A stretch of 64,000 bases of DNA from an uncultured Lachnospiraceae bacterium. Lineage in GTDB: Bacteria; Bacillota; Clostridia; Lachnospirales; Lachnospiraceae. The position numbers and the translations under genes are program-made. Shown piece after piece: positions 20,316-30,543 of this stretch. Where the stretch lies: NCBI GenBank assembly GCA_947626505.1, contig CANQSN010000002.1, positions 1-64,000 of the forward strand, in the 5' to 3' direction. Each line of letters begins with the position of its first letter. The first letter of the stretch is position 1. A model generated the notes under the pieces. That model did not search any database and was not told the DNA's origin. It saw nothing but the letters and a program-made list of their open reading frames with translations.

Positions 20316-21528
20316 TTGCCTTATCCCTCTCTCTTTTCTTGGTGTCAATTAACGCTATCTTGCCAATGGGTTCAATTACCACAAGCTTACCGGAACTAGA
20401 TAAATTTTCACCAGATATCTTTATTGTAACATTATTTTCAACTATTTCTACCCCCTTTTTACATAAATTATCACAAAACTTTTCTAAATGAGCTTTTGCA
20501 AGGGATTTAGCCTCCTCGTTTGTATACCTTTTTTGTGTAATTTTGCAGGAAAAATACTGCCTTCGCTCGACAGAAACCGGAAAATAAAACGTTTTTCCCA
20601 ATTTAAATTGATATTTTTTGTCTTTTAAAATATACTCCTGCTTTGAATTATCAATTGCAAACAATTCCCATGAACTGCCGAATAAATTTATTTTATAACT
20701 TGTATGATAGCGTTTAATAGGCGTTCTTTCATAGTAGTCCAAAGGAATACTGTCATTATAATCATATACCGTTTTGCATTTTATATCCCCATCAGCCGGC
20801 ACATAGGCCTCCTCATATACTTCCTTGCTGTCATTTTGATATGAAATTACTCCTGATATCAGTACATCTCCCTTCTTTACAGTATTGCCCTGTTCAACTA
20901 AAGCAGTACCGGAACGAGTTATAATAGAAGTAATAATACCCTCCTTGTTAGCAATTAAGTCACAAGGAGCTGTTTCCTTATGCGTCTTTGCAAGAGGAAC
21001 AGTTTCCTTTATATGGACAATAAGTCTGGTTCCTTTTATTTCACAGCTTACCCATGCAAATTTGTCAAAATGAGTTCTAAGTCTTTCCTCCAGCACCAAA
21101 GGCTTAATCGTTGAAAGTCTCTGACCGCCATGAGCATATTCGCTTGTAATAAATTTCATGATTTCTTCTTTTTTATAGCTTTCATTTCCTTCAATTGTTA
21201 TATCCCATAGAAAAAGAGAAATAATATAAAGCATAATCAGGGAAATGAGAAATGCAAAGAGAAAGACAGATCGCTTTTTGTATTTTTTAAATAAATATGG
21301 AAGACCGCATCTTTTTACGATTTCAATTTTAGTACTTGTCTTTTTGCTTATATCCTTTATCTTACCCAGAGAACTACGGCTTACGCATACTAAAACAGAG
21401 TCCTCCACCCTTTTTATGTTCCAAAACAACAGCTTCTGGCTGATACACTGGTTTAAAAAGCGAGTAACCATAGGCCCTGCAAGTGACAGGACTACGTAAC
21501 CGCGAATAAACTTTAAGAATGAAATCAT
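20290..21528 (-). CDS. yqfD: Sporulation protein YqfD
   Basis: Position between yqfC and phoH; single TM then WDITIEGNESYKKEEIMKFITSEYAHGGQ...; YqfD-like sequence. Confidence 0.88.
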   Translation of the reverse strand: MISFLKFIRGYVVLSLAGPMVTRFLNQCISQKLLFWNIKRVEDSVLVCVSRSSLGKIKDISKKTSTKIEIVKRCGLPYLFKKYKKRSVFLFAFLISLIMLYIISLFLWDITIEGNESYKKEEIMKFITSEYAHGGQRLSTIKPLVLEERLRTHFDKFAWVSCEIKGTRLIVHIKETVPLAKTHKETAPCDLIANKEGIITSIITRSGTALVEQGNTVKKGDVLISGVISYQNDSKEVYEEAYVPADGDIKCKTVYDYNDSIPLDYYERTPIKRYHTSYKINLFGSSWELFAIDNSKQEYILKDKKYQFKLGKTFYFPVSVERRQYFSCKITQKRYTNEEAKSLAKAHLEKFCDNLCKKGVEIVENNVTIKISGENLSSSGKLVVIEPIGKIALIDTKKRERDKANEQSRETD

Positions 21529-21537
21529 AGCTACCTC

Positions 21538-21828
21538 TTATTCAAAGGATATTTGTTTTATGGCTCCCTTCACCTTCATTTCTCTTTCTGTATAATAATC
21601 AATAACCAGATTTTTTCCATTAATGGAAATAACTGATTTTTTGGTTTTAACAACAATCAGCTCCTCCTCACACTTTAGTATTCCTTTATAATTTTCTAAA
21701 ATCAGTTCCTGATTACCTAGTATATGCATATTAAAAAGCCCCAGCACAACATCCTTGGGCAGTGAAAATGTATCCGAAACCCGCTGTTCAACCTTAGCAG
21801 GAGTCAATTTTTTCATATTTTTCCCCAT
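21538..21828 (-). CDS. yqfC: YabP/YqfC family sporulation protein
   Basis: SLPKDVVLGLFNMHILGNQELILENYKGILKCEEELIVVKTKKSVISINGKNLVIDYYTEREMKVKG. Confidence 0.88.
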   Translation of the reverse strand: MGKNMKKLTPAKVEQRVSDTFSLPKDVVLGLFNMHILGNQELILENYKGILKCEEELIVVKTKKSVISINGKNLVIDYYTEREMKVKGAIKQISFE

Positions 21829-21927
21829 TTTTCTTTTCTACAATATATGAAGAATATGCCTGTATTAATACCATAAACTTCTATATTTAGGAATAAGAGT
21901 TATAAGATAATTTAAAACACAGAAAAA

Positions 21928-21950
21928 AAGAAGGTGTAAAACACCTTCTT
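21928..21950 (-). terminator. Intrinsic terminator of rpsU
   Basis: Perfect 10-bp stem AAGAAGGTGT-ttt-ACACCTTCTT followed by a T run on the minus strand. Confidence 0.9.
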
Positions 21951-21963
21951 ATTCACTGAAATA

Positions 21964-22140
21964 CTATTTATACTTGCGTTTTCTAGCTGCTTCAGACTTT
22001 TTCTTACGTTTTACGCTTGGCTTTTCGTAATGCTCTCTTTTGCGAATCTCTTGCTGGATTCCAGCTTTCGCACAATTTCTCTTAAATCTGCGAAGAGCAC
22101 TCTCTAACGTTTCATTTTCTTTAACTACAACGTTTGACAT
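21964..22140 (-). CDS. rpsU: 30S ribosomal protein S21
   Basis: [61 protein letters not shown] at 22140 with RBS AGGTGAG. Confidence 0.97.
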   Translation of the reverse strand: MSNVVVKENETLESALRRFKRNCAKAGIQQEIRKREHYEKPSVKRKKKSEAARKRKYK

Positions 22141-22228
22141 CTTCTCACCTAACCTCCCTCCAGTTGCAAGCTGCAAAAGTGCCAATCCAATACAACTGTT
22201 TGGGTATTATTTCTTAGCACTAAACTAA

Positions 22229-22256
22229 ATTATATCATAAAATTTTCTTACGTCAA
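22229..22256 (-). promoter_or_regulatory. Putative sigma-A promoter of rpsU
   Basis: Minus strand TTGACG-N16-TATAAT. Confidence 0.65.
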
Positions 22257-22281
22257 CACCAAAACGAAAATTATTTCACAT

Positions 22282-23895
22282 TTATTTCATTTTCAGGAAG
22301 AACCAGCCATCCTTGTATTCATATTGAAAGTCTGTATTACCAAGCAATCTGTTTATAATTGTGCTATAAGCCCCTTTTATATATGAAAAATCTCCTTTTG
22401 TAAGATTTGACGTATAGCGTTCGTCCTCATAAGGTTCGTTTTCCTTTTCTCCCACTGCTGACGTTCTGATGTAAAATGGCATCAGTTTCTTTGTAATACC
22501 ATCGGGAACAATTTCCTCTGTAGTAATTTCTTCAGTAGATGTTTCTGTTGTAGCAGGAGTCTCTGTATAAACCTCCTCCGTAGAAGCGGCGTCACTGGAC
22601 GCCTCCTCAGTAGCGGCTGCCGGCGGCGCTTCAGTGGTAGAATCATGCCCTCCTCTGTCTCGTTTTGGTTGAGGATAAGTGGAGCTTACAAGTGATTTAG
22701 TAACGCCTCCCGCTTCCATGTACTCATAAACCTCAGGAATGGAAAATACTTTGACATGATTACCGGCATCCTCTTCATCATGCATAGTAGGATAAGATAC
22801 GCAATAGGTTGGGAGAAAAGAAACACCGTCTAAATACACTCCCGTATTATCCTCATCATAAGAAAATCTGGCAACAACTCCTGTGTTTCTGGTTATATTA
22901 CCAACTTTCCCTGTTTGCCCTGTAATAAAATTGCCTAAAGAATACATGACAAACTGATATTTTTCTTTTCCACCCTTCTTATTATAGCGAATTTCTATAG
23001 GCTCAACAATGTCAGGATTAGCTCCAACTATAATATCTGCGCCGGCTGCTATAAGCCTGTCGACTGCCTCTTTCTGCTTATTATCAATTCTGCCGGCAGC
23101 ATTTTTCTTAAAATAAATATACACGCAGGAAATATCAACTCCCAGATGTGAATTTTTATCAATCAGTTCACAAAGTTCATTTACCTGCTTTTCATCCTTC
23201 AAATCAATTTGATGAACTGCATAGTCATGATTACCGCTGGGTTTCCACTTCAAATCTTCAGTATATGAATATATTCCAAAGGTAATTTCTCCAATATCAA
23301 AGGCTTCATAATCATAAATGTCATCCTTATTCTGAAATATTCCCACAGGAGTTATATTTGCCCTGCTGAGAGTTTTCTTTGTGGCAGCTATTCCGCTGAA
23401 ATTACCATCATAGGCATGTTTATTCGCCATTGCAAGCATGTCTACACCTGAGCTCCCAAGCATATCTGCAAAAACATCAGGAGCATTGTAGCTGCTTTTC
23501 CCCGAATAACCAAACGCCTCGTCTGCCCCCGGACTTTTACCCTCTCCTGCAAATACTCCGTCAACGCTGCCTACGAAGCATCCCTGTGAGGAAATGTAAT
23601 CATTCATGTATGATAAAATATCATCGCCATTAAAATTTTTCCATGTGCCATCATAGCTGTTTAATAAAATGCTGTTATCAAATTGTATGTTACCGGATAA
23701 ACACAACGAGCCATTAGTACCTGTTTTTAAATATGTGTAAATATTTTCATTTACCTGAGAAAATGCAGATACATTCGGAATAATAATAACGTTATGCTCC
23801 TGCTTCTGTTCATAGACTTTCACAAAACCTAAACCTGCGCCGACAAATGCGGCGCAGAAAAATAGAAAAATTATAAAAAATGTTTTAAACTTCAT
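22282..23895 (-). CDS. CapA family (PgsA-like) metallophosphatase-fold protein
   Basis: N-terminal TM; DMLAMANKHAYDGNFSGIAATKKTL; GADIIVGANPDIVEPIEI; Thr/Glu-rich linker. Confidence 0.85.
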   Translation of the reverse strand: MKFKTFFIIFLFFCAAFVGAGLGFVKVYEQKQEHNVIIIPNVSAFSQVNENIYTYLKTGTNGSLCLSGNIQFDNSILLNSYDGTWKNFNGDDILSYMNDYISSQGCFVGSVDGVFAGEGKSPGADEAFGYSGKSSYNAPDVFADMLGSSGVDMLAMANKHAYDGNFSGIAATKKTLSRANITPVGIFQNKDDIYDYEAFDIGEITFGIYSYTEDLKWKPSGNHDYAVHQIDLKDEKQVNELCELIDKNSHLGVDISCVYIYFKKNAAGRIDNKQKEAVDRLIAAGADIIVGANPDIVEPIEIRYNKKGGKEKYQFVMYSLGNFITGQTGKVGNITRNTGVVARFSYDEDNTGVYLDGVSFLPTYCVSYPTMHDEEDAGNHVKVFSIPEVYEYMEAGGVTKSLVSSTYPQPKRDRGGHDSTTEAPPAAATEEASSDAASTEEVYTETPATTETSTEEITTEEIVPDGITKKLMPFYIRTSAVGEKENEPYEDERYTSNLTKGDFSYIKGAYSTIINRLLGNTDFQYEYKDGWFFLKMK

Positions 23896-26534
23896 TATGA
23901 TAATTGTCCCTCTAATACTGTAATTGCTTCTTTTAAAGCATCATCTATGCCTTGTGGATTTTTGCCTCCGGCCTGTGCCATATTAGGACGTCCGCCGCCG
24001 CCGCCGCCAACCTTTGACGCCACAGCTTTAATAAGATTTCCTGCATGAACTCCCTGCTTCATTGCAGAATCAGTTGCCATTGCAACCAGATTTACCTTGT
24101 CTGCCCCCTGGCTGCTGGCAAGAAGAATAACTCCTTCACCTAACTTCTCTTTTAAACGATCTCCAAGATTCCTAAGAGCGTTCATATCCACATCCTTTAC
24201 TGATACAGGCAGGAATTTAACCCCTTTAACATCTGTAACACTTTCCATAACATCTCCTACAGCCTCTCCTGCAAGCTTATTCTTTAACGACTCATTTTCT
24301 GACTTTAATTCTTTAAGCTCCCTCTCTAAAGAAATAATTTTATCCTTAAGCTTAAGAGGTTCTGACTTGGCCGCCTTAGCCGCCTCCTTTAGAACGTCCT
24401 CCATCTCACTGTAATATGACATAACGCCTTCTCCGGTCAACGCTTCAATACGCCGCACTCCGGATGAAATTCCCGTCTCTGATAAAATCTTAAACCGGCT
24501 GATAGCCGCTGTATTACTTACATGAGTTCCACCGCAAAGCTCGATGGAATAACCTCCCATATCAACCACTCTGACTATATCGCCATATTTTTCATCAAAT
24601 AGAGCCATAGCGCCGCTTTTCTTTGCATCGTCAATGGACATTTCTTTCGTATCAACTATATAATCCTTTGCAATGGCGTCATTTACCAATTTCTCCACCT
24701 TGACAAGTTCCTCCTCTGTCAGATGGGAAAAATGCGAAAAATCAAAACGCAAACGATCCGGTGCAACAAACGAGCCTTTTTGCTGTACGTGGTCTCCAAG
24801 CACTGTTTTTAGCGCTTTCTGTAACAGGTGTGTCGCACTGTGGTTTTTACATGTATTATTACGTTTCGATTCGTCAACTGTCAAGGTGACTTTATCACCA
24901 ACCTTAAACATACCCTCCGCTACGATTCCGATATGGCCAATCTTGTCTCCCTTTAGTTTGATAGTATCAGAAACAACAAAACGCCCTCCGTCAGTAGTAA
25001 TCAAACCGGTATCACCCTGCTGTCCGCCCATTGTCGCATAAAATGGAGTTTCGTTTACAATAATAGCAGCCTTATCTCCCTCTGCAATCGCCTCTACAAT
25101 TGCATCTGTTGTAAGCGCTACAATCTCTGAATTATGATTAAGTCTGTCATATCCCACAAATTTGCTTGTAATAGAAGTGTCAAGCTCATCATAAACAGTT
25201 GCATCGGCTCCCATGTAATTTGTAGTTTTTCTTGCCTTTCTTGCAGTATCCTTCTGTACCTGCATACATTTGTCAAAACCGGCCTCATCAATAGTATAAC
25301 CCTTTTCCTCTAAAATCTCAGTAGTTAAGTCAATCGGGAATCCATAAGTATCATATAATTTAAATGCTTTATCTCCAGCAAGCTCTTTATTCCCCGATAA
25401 CTTTAATTCCTCTGCATATTCATTTAAAATTGACAATCCCTGATCAATGGTTTTGTTAAACTGCTCCTCCTCCTGATTCAACACCTTAAATATAAATGCC
25501 TTCTTTTCGTCAAGCTCAGGGTAGCCATCCTTAGAACCTTCAATAACCGTCTCTGAAAGCTTTGCTAAAAAATTGCCGGAAACACCTAACTTTTTACCAT
25601 GTCTTGCGGCACGTCTAATCAAGCGTCTCAATACATATCCGCGTCCCTCGTTCGTAGGCATAATACCATCAGAAATCATAAATGTTGCCGAACGTATATG
25701 ATCAGTAATTAAACGTATGGATACGTCGTCATTATAGTTTTCCTGATAAGTTTTTCCCGAAAATTCGCACACTTTATTGCGAAGCGCCTGTATAGTATCT
25801 ACATCAAAAATGGAATCTACATCCTGTACAACCACCGCCAGACGCTCTAAGCCCATACCTGTATCAATATTCTTAGCAGCCAGTTCTTCATAATTACCTT
25901 TACCATCGTTATTAAACTGGGTAAATACATTATTCCACACCTCTATATAGCGGTCACAATCGCATCCTACTTTACAGTCCGGCTTGCCGCATCCATACTT
26001 TTCACCTCTGTCATAGTAAATCTCAGAACATGGTCCGCATGGTCCCGCGCCATGCTCCCAAAAATTATCCTCCTTACCAAAACGACTTATACGTTCTGCA
26101 TCAATTCCGATGTCCTTATTCCAAATGTCAAATGCTTCGTCATCCTCCTCATAGACAGAAGGATATAATCGCTCCTTATCAAGACCTACAACCTCTGTTA
26201 AAAACTCCCAACTCCATGCAATTGCTTCCTTCTTAAAATAATCTCCAAATGAAAAATTGCCAAGCATTTCAAAAAATGTACCATGTCTTGCAGTCTTACC
26301 GACATTTTCAATATCACCGGTACGTATGCACTTCTGACATGTAGTGACTCTCTTCTTTGGAGGAATCTCCTGTCCTGTAAAATATGGCTTCAGAGGCGCC
26401 ATACCTGCATTAATTAACAACAAACTGTTATCATTATGTGGAACTAATGAAAAACTATTCATACGCAAATGATCTTTGCTCTCAAAAAATGATAAATACA
26501 TTTCTCTTAATTCGTTGACTCCATATTTTTTCAT
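23895..26534 (-). CDS. alaS: Alanyl-tRNA synthetase
   Basis: MKKYGVNELREMYLSFFESKDHLRMNSFSLVPHNDNSLLLINAGMAPLKPYF; HSATHLLQKAL; CGGTHV; GGGGGGRPNMAQAGGK. Confidence 0.98.
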   Translation of the reverse strand: MKKYGVNELREMYLSFFESKDHLRMNSFSLVPHNDNSLLLINAGMAPLKPYFTGQEIPPKKRVTTCQKCIRTGDIENVGKTARHGTFFEMLGNFSFGDYFKKEAIAWSWEFLTEVVGLDKERLYPSVYEEDDEAFDIWNKDIGIDAERISRFGKEDNFWEHGAGPCGPCSEIYYDRGEKYGCGKPDCKVGCDCDRYIEVWNNVFTQFNNDGKGNYEELAAKNIDTGMGLERLAVVVQDVDSIFDVDTIQALRNKVCEFSGKTYQENYNDDVSIRLITDHIRSATFMISDGIMPTNEGRGYVLRRLIRRAARHGKKLGVSGNFLAKLSETVIEGSKDGYPELDEKKAFIFKVLNQEEEQFNKTIDQGLSILNEYAEELKLSGNKELAGDKAFKLYDTYGFPIDLTTEILEEKGYTIDEAGFDKCMQVQKDTARKARKTTNYMGADATVYDELDTSITSKFVGYDRLNHNSEIVALTTDAIVEAIAEGDKAAIIVNETPFYATMGGQQGDTGLITTDGGRFVVSDTIKLKGDKIGHIGIVAEGMFKVGDKVTLTVDESKRNNTCKNHSATHLLQKALKTVLGDHVQQKGSFVAPDRLRFDFSHFSHLTEEELVKVEKLVNDAIAKDYIVDTKEMSIDDAKKSGAMALFDEKYGDIVRVVDMGGYSIELCGGTHVSNTAAISRFKILSETGISSGVRRIEALTGEGVMSYYSEMEDVLKEAAKAAKSEPLKLKDKIISLERELKELKSENESLKNKLAGEAVGDVMESVTDVKGVKFLPVSVKDVDMNALRNLGDRLKEKLGEGVILLASSQGADKVNLVAMATDSAMKQGVHAGNLIKAVASKVGGGGGGRPNMAQAGGKNPQGIDDALKEAITVLEGQLS

Positions 26535-26553
26535 GTTTACATATCCTCCTAGT

Positions 26554-27810
26554 TTAACGACGTTCAGCCAGCTCGTCTGTAATATCCTTCCATGTTATTC
26601 CGCGTTCAGCCATAAGCACCATTAAATGATACAAATAATCCGAAATCTCATACTTTATCTCTTCCGCATCCGGATTCTTGGCGGCAATTACAATCTCTGT
26701 ACATTCCTCTCCTACCTTTTTAAGTATCTTGTCAATTCCCTTGTCAAAAAGATAGTTAGTATAAGAGCCTTCCCTTGGATGCTCCTTACGGTCTAAAATT
26801 ACATTATATACATCCTCAAATACTGTAAGAGGATTGGTATCATCATATTCCTTCTTCAAAAGGTCAGTAAAAAAGCATGTAGGGCTGCCGGTATGACATG
26901 CTGCTCCCACTTGGGCAACCTTTGCAAGAATAGTATCTTTATCACAGTCAATAGTAAGAGACTTCACATACTGGTAATGTCCGCTTGTTTCTCCTTTTGT
27001 CCAAAGCTCTTTGCGGCTCCTGCTCCAATAAGTCATTTTTCCTGTTTTAATAGTCTTATTAAAGGATTCCTTATTCATATATGCCATCATCAAAACTTCA
27101 TTAGTCTTATAATGCTGCACAATTGTAGGAATTAAACCTTCATTATCTGTTTTAAATGTGTCAAATGAAAGCGAGCTTTCAAAGGTATTGACCTCAATAT
27201 GATTAGAAGCGCATTCCTGTTTTAATGCCATAATATCCACTTCATCATCTGTGTAAAGAGAAACAGAGGATGCTCCTGTTTCTTCTAAAAGCTTAATTAC
27301 ATCATCATTGTTATCATAAGCAATGGAGGCAATAACCGGAATTTTAACCGCCTTAATAACTTTTTTTGCAGTTTTTATATAATTATCTTTATCATTTCCA
27401 ATAAGAAGAAGTTGTCCGGCTCCAAGCGCCTGTACCTTTTTTGCCCAATTCTCCGCCCCTTTTTGCTCTAAATCAATTGTGACAATCAGACGGTCAGAAC
27501 CAAAACGTTCCGCTACCTCCTTCAAAATATCAGGATTATTTATGGCAGCAGATTTAATGCATACCTTAGCAGCTCCAGCATAAAGTACCTTTTTAACATC
27601 TTCAAGGTTTTTGATTCCTCCGCAATACAACAGCGGAACATCAATAGACCTTGTAATACTTTTTATTAAATGGATATCCGGTTCCCTGCCCTCCTTTGAG
27701 GCAGCGCTGTCAAAATAAGCAATTTCGTCGGCTCCGCAATTATTGTAATACTCTGCCATTTGAAATGGCTTACTTAAACTTAATTTGGGGATAATCCTTG
27801 TATATTCCAT
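26554..27810 (-). CDS. hisIE: HisF-like (degenerate) TIM-barrel domain fused to phosphoribosyl-AMP cyclohydrolase / phosphoribosyl-ATP pyrophosphatase (HisIE)
   Basis: His[54 protein letters not shown]...; His[22 protein letters not shown]-terminal ~200 aa HisA/HisF-like ([34 protein letters not shown]). Confidence 0.9.
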   Translation of the reverse strand: MEYTRIIPKLSLSKPFQMAEYYNNCGADEIAYFDSAASKEGREPDIHLIKSITRSIDVPLLYCGGIKNLEDVKKVLYAGAAKVCIKSAAINNPDILKEVAERFGSDRLIVTIDLEQKGAENWAKKVQALGAGQLLLIGNDKDNYIKTAKKVIKAVKIPVIASIAYDNNDDVIKLLEETGASSVSLYTDDEVDIMALKQECASNHIEVNTFESSLSFDTFKTDNEGLIPTIVQHYKTNEVLMMAYMNKESFNKTIKTGKMTYWSRSRKELWTKGETSGHYQYVKSLTIDCDKDTILAKVAQVGAACHTGSPTCFFTDLLKKEYDDTNPLTVFEDVYNVILDRKEHPREGSYTNYLFDKGIDKILKKVGEECTEIVIAAKNPDAEEIKYEISDYLYHLMVLMAERGITWKDITDELAERR

Positions 27811-27841
27811 ATCTTTCTCTCCTTACTTGTATTTTATATTG

Positions 27842-27853
27842 CCTAATCTGATA
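27842..27853 (-). repeat. Possible truncated intergenic repeat (TATCAGATTAGG) after hisB
   Basis: TATCAGATtaGG begins about 8 nt after the hisB stop, same position as other family members. Confidence 0.35.
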
Positions 27854-27860
27854 AAAACTG

Positions 27861-28457
27861 TTACCCTTCCAGCGTCCCTTTTGTGGAAAGCACAGAATCA
27901 ATTCTGCTGTCTATTGTTGTTGCTTCATCCAGCGCCTTTGCAAATGCCTTAAATGCAGCTTCAATAATATGATGGTTATTTTCTCCATCCATATGCTTTA
28001 AATGAATATTCATTCCCGCACTATAAGATATCGCATAAAAAAATTCCTTTACCATTTCGGTATCAAAATACCCCACCCTATCTGTGGTAAATCTGAAATC
28101 CTCGGATAAATATGGTCTTCCCGATATATCAATGGCACATAAAACCAGCGTATCATCCATAGGCAGCAAAAATGAGCCGAATCTCTTTATCCCCTTTTTG
28201 TCGCCGCAGCATTTGCGGATTGCCTGCCCTAATACAATTCCGGTATCCTCAATGGTATGGTGGCAGTCCACTACCAAATCGCCCTTAACCGTTACCTTTA
28301 AATCAAACAGTCCATGTTTTGCAAAGCTTGCCAGCATATGGTCAAAAAATCCTATGCCCGTATTGACTGTTGATTTCCCGCTCCCATCAAGGTTCAAATC
28401 CAAACGGATATCCGTCTCCGTAGTCTTACGAACAAGACTAATCTTTCTCTCTGCCAT
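27861..28457 (-). CDS. hisB: Imidazoleglycerol-phosphate dehydratase
   Basis: RTTETDIRLDLNLDGSGKSTVNTGIGFFDHMLASFAKHGLFDLKV; DCHHTIEDTGIVLGQA; NNHHIIEAAFKAFAKAL. Start trimmed to ATG 28457; the longer ORF start overlaps hisD. Confidence 0.96.
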   Translation of the reverse strand: MAERKISLVRKTTETDIRLDLNLDGSGKSTVNTGIGFFDHMLASFAKHGLFDLKVTVKGDLVVDCHHTIEDTGIVLGQAIRKCCGDKKGIKRFGSFLLPMDDTLVLCAIDISGRPYLSEDFRFTTDRVGYFDTEMVKEFFYAISYSAGMNIHLKHMDGENNHHIIEAAFKAFAKALDEATTIDSRIDSVLSTKGTLEG

Positions 28458-28587
28458 ATATGCACCACTCTTTTCTATAATAGATTGATATGTTAAAACA
28501 CACCTCGTTACAGTATACAAAAAAATATGGCTTTTGTCTACCAATAGCCATATTTTTCCAGATATAGTTATTATGAAGCCTTTAATT

Positions 28588-29883
28588 TTACTGCTGCTCA
28601 AACCGTACCCTGATGGAATTGGCATGGGCGGTAAGCTGCTCCGATTCAGCAAATGCAATAATATCCTTGCTGACCGGCTCCAATGCTTCACTGCTGTAGT
28701 ATATAACACTTGATTTTTTTATAAAATCATCTACACTAAGCGGTGAGAAAAATTTTGCAGTTCCATTTGTGGGAAGTACATGATTTGGGCCGGCAAAATA
28801 ATCCCCCAATGGCTCAGAGCTGTATTCCCCTAAGAAAATAGCTCCGGCATTTTTAATTTTTGTCATAACATAAAAAGGATCTCTTGTCACAATTTCTAAA
28901 TGCTCAGAGGCAATTTCATTTGCAATCTCAACCGCCTCGTCTAAATCTTTTGCAATCAGTATATATCCATAATTGTCAAGAGACTTTTTAATTATCTCTG
29001 AACGGGAAAGTACCTTTAAGTACTCGTCGATTTCTCTTTCCACCTGTCCGGCAATTTCTTTGCTTGTAGTAACTAAAATTGCGCTTGCAAGCTCGTCATG
29101 CTCCGCTTGGCTTAATAAATCGGCAGCTACATAATGTGCGTTTGCGCTTTCATCGGCAATCACCATAATCTCGCTGGGGCCTGCAATAGAATCAATGCTG
29201 ACATGTCCGTATACTGCTTTCTTTGCCAGCGCAACAAATATATTGCCCGGGCCGACAATCTTATCCACTTTAGGTATTGATTCAGTTCCATACGCCATTG
29301 CTGCAATAGCTTGAGCTCCTCCACATTTAAACACCCTGTCCACACCCGCTTCCCTTGCGGCTACTAAAGTCGTTGCGCATACCTTGCCGCTGGAATCCGG
29401 AGGAGTACACATGAAAATGTTAGATACATTTGCCACTTTCGCCGGCACAATATTCATAAGAACCGATGATGGATACACTGCCTTTCCTCCCGGCACATAA
29501 ACTCCCACTTTATTCAAAGGAGTAACCTTCTGCCCCAAAAGCGTTCCGTTTGGCTGGGCGTCAAACCAACTGTTCTGACGCTGCTTTTCATGGAAACTCC
29601 TAATATTTTTTAATGATTTTCTAATAATCTCTATAAGAGACTCATCCACCTCTTTATAAGCCTCGGCAATCTCTGCTTCTGTCACTTCAACATTAGCTGC
29701 GCTTATATCCGCCTTATCGAACTTTTTTGTATAGGCAAATACTGCCTCGTCCTTTTTCTCCTTTACATCATCTAAAATCTCCTTAACGGTTGCCTCATAT
29801 TCTGTATAATTGTTAGGGCTTCTCTTTAACAAATCCTCCAAAATTCCTTCAATGGAGCCTTCTTTAACTTCTAATGTACGCAT
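28588..29883 (-). CDS. hisD: Histidinol dehydrogenase
   Basis: GVYVPGGKAVYPSSVLMNIVPAKVA; KIVGPGNIFVALAKKAVYGHVSIDSIAGPSEIMVIAD. Confidence 0.97.
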   Translation of the reverse strand: MRTLEVKEGSIEGILEDLLKRSPNNYTEYEATVKEILDDVKEKKDEAVFAYTKKFDKADISAANVEVTEAEIAEAYKEVDESLIEIIRKSLKNIRSFHEKQRQNSWFDAQPNGTLLGQKVTPLNKVGVYVPGGKAVYPSSVLMNIVPAKVANVSNIFMCTPPDSSGKVCATTLVAAREAGVDRVFKCGGAQAIAAMAYGTESIPKVDKIVGPGNIFVALAKKAVYGHVSIDSIAGPSEIMVIADESANAHYVAADLLSQAEHDELASAILVTTSKEIAGQVEREIDEYLKVLSRSEIIKKSLDNYGYILIAKDLDEAVEIANEIASEHLEIVTRDPFYVMTKIKNAGAIFLGEYSSEPLGDYFAGPNHVLPTNGTAKFFSPLSVDDFIKKSSVIYYSSEALEPVSKDIIAFAESEQLTAHANSIRVRFEQQ

Positions 29884-29910
29884 TTTTAATCCTCCTACTA
29901 TTTATAACGT

Positions 29911-30543
29911 TTAAACCTCTGACAGCTTTTCAATCAAAGCCTGTATCCTTTCCTGTTCCATTTTCATGCTTACCTGATTAACTACCATTCTGGCAGACAG
30001 AGGGCAAACCTCCTCAAGCACTGTAAGTCCGTTTTCCTTTAATGTTGTTCCCGTTTCCACAATATCAACAATTACCTCCGACAAACCCACAATCGGCGCT
30101 AACTCTACCGAACCGTTAAGCTTTATAATCTCTACTGTCTGCTGCTTTATATTATGAAAATAATCCCTTGCAATCTCAGGATACTTTGATGCTACCCTAA
30201 TCATGGCATGGCTGTTTAAAAGTTCTTTTGCCGACTCCGGACCGCACACGCACATTCTGCATTTTCCAAAACCTAAATCCATTACCTCGTAAAGGTTTCG
30301 TCCTTCCTCCAATATGGTATCCTCACCAACTACGCCAATGTCGGCGGCGCCATACTCCACATAGGTAGGGACATCTGAAGCCTTGGCAAGAAAAAACTTA
30401 AGCTTAAGCTCCTCGTTTGTAAAAATCAGTTTACGCGTATCCTTGTCCTTCATTTCCTCACAGGTAATGCCAATCTGTTCTAAAAGCTTCAAGGTAGTCT
30501 TTGCCAATCTCCCCTTCGCCAGTGCAAATGTCAAATACCTCAT
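29911..30543 (-). CDS. hisG: ATP phosphoribosyltransferase, short form (HisZ-dependent)
   Basis: [60 protein letters not shown]; 210 aa short form paired with hisZ. Confidence 0.96.
   Translation of the reverse strand: MRYLTFALAKGRLAKTTLKLLEQIGITCEEMKDKDTRKLIFTNEELKLKFFLAKASDVPTYVEYGAADIGVVGEDTILEEGRNLYEVMDLGFGKCRMCVCGPESAKELLNSHAMIRVASKYPEIARDYFHNIKQQTVEIIKLNGSVELAPIVGLSEVIVDIVETGTTLKENGLTVLEEVCPLSARMVVNQVSMKMEQERIQALIEKLSEV

Noticed and set aside
22500-22640. Low-complexity ACT/TTC-rich stretch inside capA
   Set aside because: Encodes an ordinary Thr/Glu/Ala linker of a surface protein; not an independent repeat element.
28458-28709. N-terminal extension of hisB in the ORF track
   Set aside because: Overlaps hisD; HisB homology begins at MAERKISLVRKTTETD (28457).
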